Shown here piece after piece: positions 57,726 through 64,000 of a stretch of 64,000 bases of DNA (position 1 is its first letter; every line of letters starts with the position of its first letter). Source of the stretch: Membranipora membranacea (taxonomy: Eukaryota; Bryozoa; Gymnolaemata; Cheilostomatida; Membraniporidae); the NCBI GenBank assembly GCA_914767715.1, contig OU612071.1, forward strand, positions 13,127,493 to 13,191,492, given 5' to 3'. The notes beneath the pieces were generated by a model, which did no database searches, was not told where the DNA came from, and saw nothing but the letters and a program-made list of their open reading frames with translations. A program made the position numbers and the translations under genes.

Positions 57726-60103
57726 AGCTGTCCAATGTTTGAGAATAAGCAACACCCAATCGTGAATGGTACTGTCTCACTGTGTGCTGAGATTGGGGGC
57801 AGGCTTACAATAGTAAAAGATATATATTTTATCCATCACAGGCTGGATGGAGGATTGTTTGTAGATTCTCTAATTCAATTCTTCAATTTAATAGTTGAGA
57901 CATTTTTACCTCTTTCCTTAGATTGTACATCTTAAGTTCCTTTGAAGGTAGCATTTTTTTCTTGCATGATATTTTCTTGCTAATAATTATAGACCCAAAA
58001 CTAATCAAACCTGTTTTTAGAATGAAAGTAATATGCAAACAAATATTTGTCCTGCCCTTTCAAACTAGACCAAAGACTCTTTTCTTCTATTTGAAAGTTT
58101 GATTTCTTCGATCGTATATGCTGACACCTATCAAGCTTCTTGAATTGATTGTGTTGCTTAGAAGATTGAATCATACTCGCAGCTCAGGCGTAGTAGCAGT
58201 CACTGGCTGATTGCATGATTAGGCTAGTTATGCGTTGTTAGACCTTGCCTTTCTATGACATGCAAGCAGATTAACTGTTGTGAATGGTTTTTTTTCTAGA
58301 TTTTCTCCTTGAAATGGGATAGCAGGTTTTGCAAGATTTTCATTATGTTTCTTGGTCGGCATCATTGCTCAATTTGATTGTCTTTGTAAAAATTTTCCTC
58401 AGACAAAGTTTTCATTTTTCAAACGTGTTGTTTTGGCTTACTTTAAATCCTGGGATGTATGTTCTTGCTGGTATGTTTACCTTCGCCCATCCTTTTTATT
58501 TATTTGTTACACACAGTGGGTAGGATTGTGAAAACCTATGGAAGAGTTTCAGATTTTACCCCTGATCATGGCTGATGAGCGGAGATTGATATCTCCTTTT
58601 CTATTTCTGACCTTCCAGAACTAGCCTTCTATGAATTTAGAGTCATTATTTTTTTGTTAGCAACTCGCTACTAAACTGATTTCCGAATAATGGTCCTTTG
58701 ATTGGATTGTGGCTCGGGTAATGATAGGTCGTACGCATGCTGAAATTAACAGTTTACTATAGTATTTTATGGTTATCCCGATGATCAACGTTTACCCCCC
58801 CCCCCATCCATTCTGTTGAGGTGAGGAGTTGGTTTCAATACTAAATTAAACTGTTCAATACAAATAAAAAGTACACTATGATCTTGTCTGCAAAGTAAAA
58901 TACTTATTTCCTAAAGCCAATTTATTTGTTAGAAGTTAGGTAAGCAAATGCAGAGATACATGCTTTTGAGGCCGAAACTTTATAGCATGTTCTTTCTGGT
59001 AGGCTGTGCGAAACCTGCACAAATCTCACTAGAATTTCATAAAAGTTGAAAATAAAAAGACACAGAAAAATAAGTGCTGGAGTAAATTCAAATAATCTGA
59101 ATGCTTAACCTTAATAGTGTGTATAGCTTGTAAAACTTGAACATGGAGTGACAACAAAAAATACAGTAATGGTAAACTAAATTCATAGCGACTTTGCTAG
59201 AATTCCCTTGATGTGATCACCTCAAGCTCATAGGACAAATAAGTATGTGTTGTCGTTATTTTATTGCATCATGATTTGTGTCATATTGATGCAGAAGATG
59301 TCTGTCTCATTTTTTGGTAATGATTATGGGAAGAAAGCCTCCAGAAACAGTTCCTAGCTCATTGAATGTGATAAGGTTTCATAGCTATAGCATTCAAGGA
59401 CAAATTTGCGGTGCCATCATTCACTGGTAAACCATGTGCAGAATTAAATTATTCATGTAACTAAAAAGGGCATGGGAACCACATTGAATTAAAAAGACTG
59501 TTGTCACACGGGCAAAAACATATACTAGCATGGTAATTGATTTGAATGAAACTATATGCAAGGGAAATCCGATTAGGAAGCCTTGGTTTTTCTCTCACAT
59601 TTTTTGGTATTTTGTGATTGGCCAGTAGACCGGTCATAAATGCTGTTTGTCTTTCTCGTTCTCAGCGAGGTACTTGTCTTACTAGTTTAATGTCAAAATA
59701 AAAATATGGAATTGTTGATAGCAGCCTTTGAGCTGCTTTGAATTTTGGGTCTAGGTCGTTATTTTGTTATCGCTTGAGGTATCGGCAATGTCTGAGGATT
59801 AAACATTTGCTTTTAGAACAATTTAATTATTCAAGCATTCATTGTTTTACTATGGGTACAAAGGGAGTGATCGTGTTGCGTGTACAAGCATGGACAAATA
59901 ATCTTTGCATAAATTTAGTGTTATGAAGTGCTTGCTGGCCCAATCTGGTATTGAGGGAGATCCTAGACTAGATATATTGATATAATTAGAAAGGGTCATA
60001 GGCTACAGTCACCACTTAACCTAAGAGTTGTAAGAATCTACAGGTCACAGCTTTTAATATAAAGGAAAATATGTTATTTTATCAAGGTTGCAAATGAACT
60101 TAC
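57726..60103. other. No recognised gene
   Basis: AT-rich; C11 tract near 58796. Hydrophobic plus frames (58329-58523, 59738-59926) are not supported. Confidence 0.4.
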
Positions 60104-60181
60104 AGTACTTGTCATCAGACACAACTCTACAACACGCCCATCAGCATCATCAAAGAATTCTCTCCCTTGGGTTGCATTATC
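60104..60181 (-). CDS. Internal exon, paralogous to 61652-61732
   Basis: Acceptor CTTATTTCAG and donor AGTACT/GTAAGTT bound 26 codons in phase 0: DNATQGREFFDDADGRVVEL then CLMTST. It aligns with the exon at 61732-61652 (NAS..., F-D-x-A, then Cys-x-Met), which has the same phase and nearly the same length. It is either an alternative exon of the same gene or part of a neighbouring paralog whose other exons lie outside what I could find. Confidence 0.5.
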
Positions 60182-61062
60182 CTGAAATAAGAATATATAC
60201 TTATATGACAATCTTAGTACCATATAGCTGAGCTCAGGACAGGGCTACAGAAGCTACATAACTTTTGTACATGAGTTTGCCTGGGCTAGGTGTAATTGGA
60301 ATGAGCTTTGAGACATTTCACCATCCAGATAAGTATATCTTTATATTGTATCAAATATAATTAATATTTTGTTCTTGTCAAAATTATAGTGGTATTCTTT
60401 CACTATAGACAGGAAAAATGTCTACCAAAATAACAGGTACAGTCTGTGGCTGCCTTTGATTTTATATGTATATCGCTGCAGCCTTCACCTTCAAACCTGG
60501 TATCAGAAACCACCTAAATACACTATAAGGCTTCAACGCCATCAAACCATCTCTCTCAGAGCACAATTGGCATACATCACAGGTTAACCTATAGCTAGGT
60601 AAAACATTGATGAATACTTAAACCATTGACAAGAGCTTGATAGCATGTTGATTTCTTCTACAATTTATTGAGGAATTATTAGCGTTTTAATATCAGAGTA
60701 ACATAGATAACTAATAATCATGAGAAATGGGTGCCAGCCTTAGTTGGCATTGAGGAAATTCCTTCACTAGATATTTTGATATAATATAATAATAATAATA
60801 ATAATATTTTCAATTGTTTTTGCTGATCAAGTCAAAAATGACATATAAGACCGTGCATAAAACAAATATCGTAATGAATTAGGTCAGCTTGTAAAAAAAA
60901 TAGTTTTATCAAGTAGGGCAGTTCTTTTAAATGATTGACAGTCTATAACAAGAAAAGGTCGTCATTAGTGATCTTCATTTGAGGAAACTCTTGCCATGCA
61001 ACGGAAACATAAGATCTGGAGATCTACATTAAGTTGATTAAAAGGTTGATTAAAATCCGGTG
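60182..61062. other. No recognised gene
   Basis: AT-rich; short AAT microsatellite near 60787-60807. Confidence 0.4.
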
Positions 61063-61305
61063 GCATATCACTCGCCCATCCCGAGGCATGGGCGGCAAAA
61101 TATTAATGCCTTAATGGCAAGGCCGCAATATCTGCGCCAATTTGCTCTCAGTTTGCAGGCAGGTCGGAGCACACCTGAGGGCCAACCAATCCCCAGTAGA
61201 AGATGGACTGCAGCGGGATTCGAACCCACGACCTTCAACACTTGCGTGTTGAAGTCTGGCGCTCTAACCAACTGAGCAACCTCCTACTCCTCCTACTCCT
61301 AAGTT
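61063..61305 (-). repeat. tRNA-derived SINE, copy 2
   Basis: On the minus strand: A-box TTGCTCAGTTGGTTAGAGC, B-box GGGTTCGAATCCC, then body CTCAGGTGTGCTCCGACCTG, CAAACTGAGAGCAAATTGGC and GCCTTGCCATTAAGGCAT. The head and first body block match 12641-12800; the later body matches 5120-5430 and 22240-22650. Confidence 0.8.
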
Positions 61306-61374
61306 CATCAAGTTCAGTTAGTTAATCAGCTGGAAATATTGCTACAGGCATAAAAAATCTAAGAATTGTAAGAT

Positions 61375-63147
61375 TCAGGTCACAGCAGATGTAGATGCAA
61401 CTTGTATCGTATTAGTGGTTGTATTTGGAGACGAGTCTCCAACATATTCTTCAGTTGCGGTTGCTTCAGTTGCCTTCTCCTGGAAGTAGAATCAATGGAC
61501 TTATGCATATTAATATTGAAAATACTTTATATCAGGAGAAGGCTACATAAGTGACACAACATTAAGAACAGGAGTTGATCCAGGGTAAATTACAGTAGAA
61601 AAATGCTGAGTCCTGAGGCGCTTTATTGAACGTGTAGAAACCATGAGCTACTGCTCTTAGAGCAGATTCATTCATTTTACATTCCTGAATTTTTGCAGTA
61701 TCAAATCTAACCGTCTGATTTATTGATGCATTCTGAAAAACTAAAATCCAATGAACCATTATTATAAACAATAATACATGAGTCATACTTCTTGAATTTG
61801 AGATTTGTCTTGTAATTTGATAAAATGGTGATGGTTATCAGTTGAGGTGCAGTGAATTGTACTTAAAGGGCAACCAAGGTTTCAAACAACTTCTCATCGA
61901 TTGCCATTGATTAATAGCAGATTGCACCTTCTGCATGGGGAAAAAGACAAAATATAATTAGGATGATTATTCAGCCAGAATTCTTGTGAAACATTTCTTC
62001 CATCAGGTACTCAAACTCAGCTAAAAGAGAATACCACATAGCAGTTTCCTGCTCCTGTTATTATTTAGCCTGTGCTCTATAGTTATCACAGCAAAGTCTT
62101 GGAACCTCCCCTAAACTGAAGTGTTACCCAGCTTAGAGTCAGCAACTACTTTGAGTTTTGCATCGCGTAATACACAAAGCTGATGCTGCCCAGCACATTA
62201 TTTGCTACCCATTAATGCATTGCTGCGAAACCTTGGTTGCCCTTTAAGTATATGATAAACATGATAATTTTCACATATTAGGATATAAGAATAAAATTTT
62301 CACAACCACCATTGTTTTAAAATCTCGCGCAAGCACAATACAATTTATCACTGTGAACTACATGTTTGTGACAGGACAGTAAATTTTCATTAATTAGGAC
62401 TTATTGAGACAGAGACATCATTTTCCTTTTCAAAATTACTCTCTGCTCAGATAAGTATTATGATGTCAATTTTAGAGCACTGTTACATACTGTACACTGT
62501 TACCAATGACACAAGGGAGAAAGACATGAATATTTGGTACTTCTAGGCCATTCTGGAGAAAATTGAAATGAATTTATAAATAAAAGCAATTTCAGTAATA
62601 TTCACATCACTAATACATGATGTTAACGTTAAGATATTGTCACAAGGTGTCATATATTTGATACCAGCATTATCAGAGTATTTGGTTATTCTCTTCCATT
62701 CCAAATCAAATTGATATCAGTATGAGAAGATAAGTAATTTAAACAATATGAAAAGATGAATGAATATTGAATATCGTATTGTAAAAATCAATATAAGCGA
62801 TATTAACATTTTGATATGTTCAGTTGTAATAGTATAAGTATTATTAAATCAATCAAATTAGACAAAGATAAATTGGTTAAATCGAAAAACAAGAGCTAGC
62901 GTATGCTCAATTGTAAAATTGACAATATAAAAAGAAATATCATATTCTTTCAAGACCTTGAGTAACATCGATATTTAAACGGATTCACTGCAGTAAGTTC
63001 TGACGCGTATTTCAATACTTACCTCATTCCAATTTGCATGCACTTCGACATCTGGTCTTAAACCAGTGTCCTTAACACATCTGCACATCGTTACTGCATG
63101 CTGTGATTTTAATGTCAATGTGGGGCGGCAAAGCAGTGTCAACAAGT
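61375..63147 (-). CDS. 3' part of a Thr-rich extracellular protein gene (three exons)
   Basis: Exons are 63147-63023 (acceptor GTTTTATAG, donor GAATGAG/GTAAGT), 61732-61652 (acceptor GTTTTTCAG, weak donor GCA/GTAGCT) and 61479-61375 (acceptor CTACTTCCAG, stop TGA). Both junctions are phase 0. The first exon encodes LLCRPTLTLKSQHAVTM with CRC and ends in HANWNE. The second encodes NASINQTVRFDTAKIQECKM. The last is mucin-like (EKATEATATEEYVGDSSP and a Thr-rich end). Potential N-glycosylation sites suggest a secreted or surface protein. The second exon could alternatively read on to a TAA at 61562. The large intron contains MITE-A copy 2. Family unknown; upstream exons not found. Confidence 0.5.
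61862..62248 (-). mobile_element. MITE-A copy 2, uninterrupted (387 bp)
   Basis: Ends are CTTAAAGGGCAACCAAGG and its inverse; the inverted match spans about 22 bases. TTAA is present at each end. It lies in an intron of the Thr-rich gene. In reverse orientation it matches the split copy at 8751-12507 and preserves both of that copy's pre-insertion sites. Confidence 0.88.
62249..63022. other. Intron sequence of the Thr-rich gene
   Basis: AT-rich with no further repeat ends seen. Confidence 0.4.
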
Positions 63148-64000
63148 CTATAAAACATTACCATTGAGATAAAAATAGAATCGACTGTTGTCCCTGATGG
63201 TTGAACAGCGAAAGTAGTGGACAGTTTATTTCCATACCATAGTCCAGAACATGTACCATAATTAAAATCTGTTGATATAGCAATATTTGTTTTCAGTGGA
63301 TGGTCCAACAGATCAATCCATTTCTTAATGTCATCACCAACCATAGTTTAGTGTAAGCATAAATATTATTATTAGTTTCCATGAATGGGGGGTTCTTCTC
63401 ATTCACAGCACCAGGTAGATTAATACCCTAAAGAATATCATGCCATGGTGAATTGTGTCATCGTTGGTTGTATCGGTGCTGCCAATTCAGTCACCGGTTC
63501 AAGCCCATCAATAATGCTAATGAGACAGATTAAAGTGATATATCGCCTTTCAGTTTCTCAGGCACTACTTGTCCCATCTCAAAAATTCCTTCACTGACAC
63601 GTTGCCAGTAGTATGACTTATGTTTAAAACCGCATGTTCTTAACATGATTTATTGTACATTAATTAAAATGCATTGAAAACGAATAGGCACCAATGGGCA
63701 AAATGATACAGTAAATTATGTTACGCAAAACGCGTGATGAAAATCTAAGCAGTATTACATGCAAAGCACATTGTGTACAACAATGGATCAACTTTTTTAG
63801 GTGATTGTTTAGCATGGAAAGAGAAATTTTTATGCTCATAACTTCTCTACTACTGAATTTATCATCAGCGCCACAATCAAAACCTCGGAAATACTCTCTA
63901 GTTTAATGGAAGCTAGTGTGTATAACATGTTGATTAACCTATTTTCTGTTTTCGGCTGGAAAAGAGTGCAAGTTTTGGACCAAATAAAGCTGGTTTAGCC
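63148..64000. other. No firm gene
   Basis: A minus-strand frame from 63344 runs over this interval and into the exon at 63147-63023 in a different frame. It (WIDLLDHPLKTNIAIS...) is protein-like but cannot be joined in phase to the exon model. It may be an alternative exon or chance. Confidence 0.3.

Noticed and set aside
63072-63344. 90-codon minus ORF as a complete gene
   Set aside because: It overlaps an exon with a strong donor in another frame and cannot be joined to it; kept only as a note.

Overview
The window is eukaryotic, AT-rich, repeat-dense animal DNA. Support comes from GT-AG introns, a BEL/Pao retrotransposon (a family known only from animals), tRNA-headed SINEs, MITEs and satellites. 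A marine invertebrate, possibly a sponge, is a guess; nothing in the sequence fixes the species. There are no bacterial operons, rRNA genes, CRISPR arrays or convincing functional tRNA genes. Most long open frames belong to transposons. Host genes appear only as short exons, found here by matching splice sites and intron phase.

Layout. 0-5 kb holds dispersed repeats and a decayed LINE RNase H. 6.25-8.07 kb (+) is a complete four-coding-exon gene for a secreted, Arg-rich protein with ten cysteines beyond its signal peptide. 8.75-12.5 kb is one MITE carrying two nested insertions: a young, gag-only LTR retrotransposon (8821-11186) and a 1-kb TIR element (11304-12303). An uninterrupted inverted copy of the same MITE at 61.9-62.2 kb shows the pre-insertion sites. 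12.6 kb is a SINE. 13.05-19.34 kb is a BEL/Pao element with gag, protease, RT, RNase H and integrase in one frame, broken by four stops and an internal deletion with frame change. 20-24 kb is mostly repeats with a few exon-like pieces.

24.5-25.4 kb (-) is the 3' part of a type I membrane protein gene (four exons, three phase-compatible junctions). 28.0-28.5 kb is a hexanucleotide array. 30.8-35.7 kb (+) has exon candidates, including two joined in phase and ending in a stop, among hairpins and MITEs. 37-39.6 kb and 53.6-54.5 kb are diverged copies of the same sequence; the first carries a hAT-like insertion with an 8-bp target duplication. 39.8-41.6 kb is a satellite of about 350 bp. 41.65-42.23 kb (-) is the 5' end of a gene for a signal peptide plus PAN/Apple-like domain. 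47.7-48.06 kb is an 87-bp (29-codon) tandem repeat. 48.9-51.7 kb is a satellite of about 172 bp invaded by a TA-flanked element and a Mutator-like element with a 9-bp duplication. 60.1-63.15 kb (-) holds exons of one or two Thr-rich extracellular protein genes.

How it fits together: the host genes share a theme (signal peptides, Cys-rich extracellular modules, Thr-rich stretches, one transmembrane segment), suggesting secreted or surface proteins. No pathway can be assigned. The mobile elements are mostly independent insertions whose relative order can often be read from nesting and empty sites.
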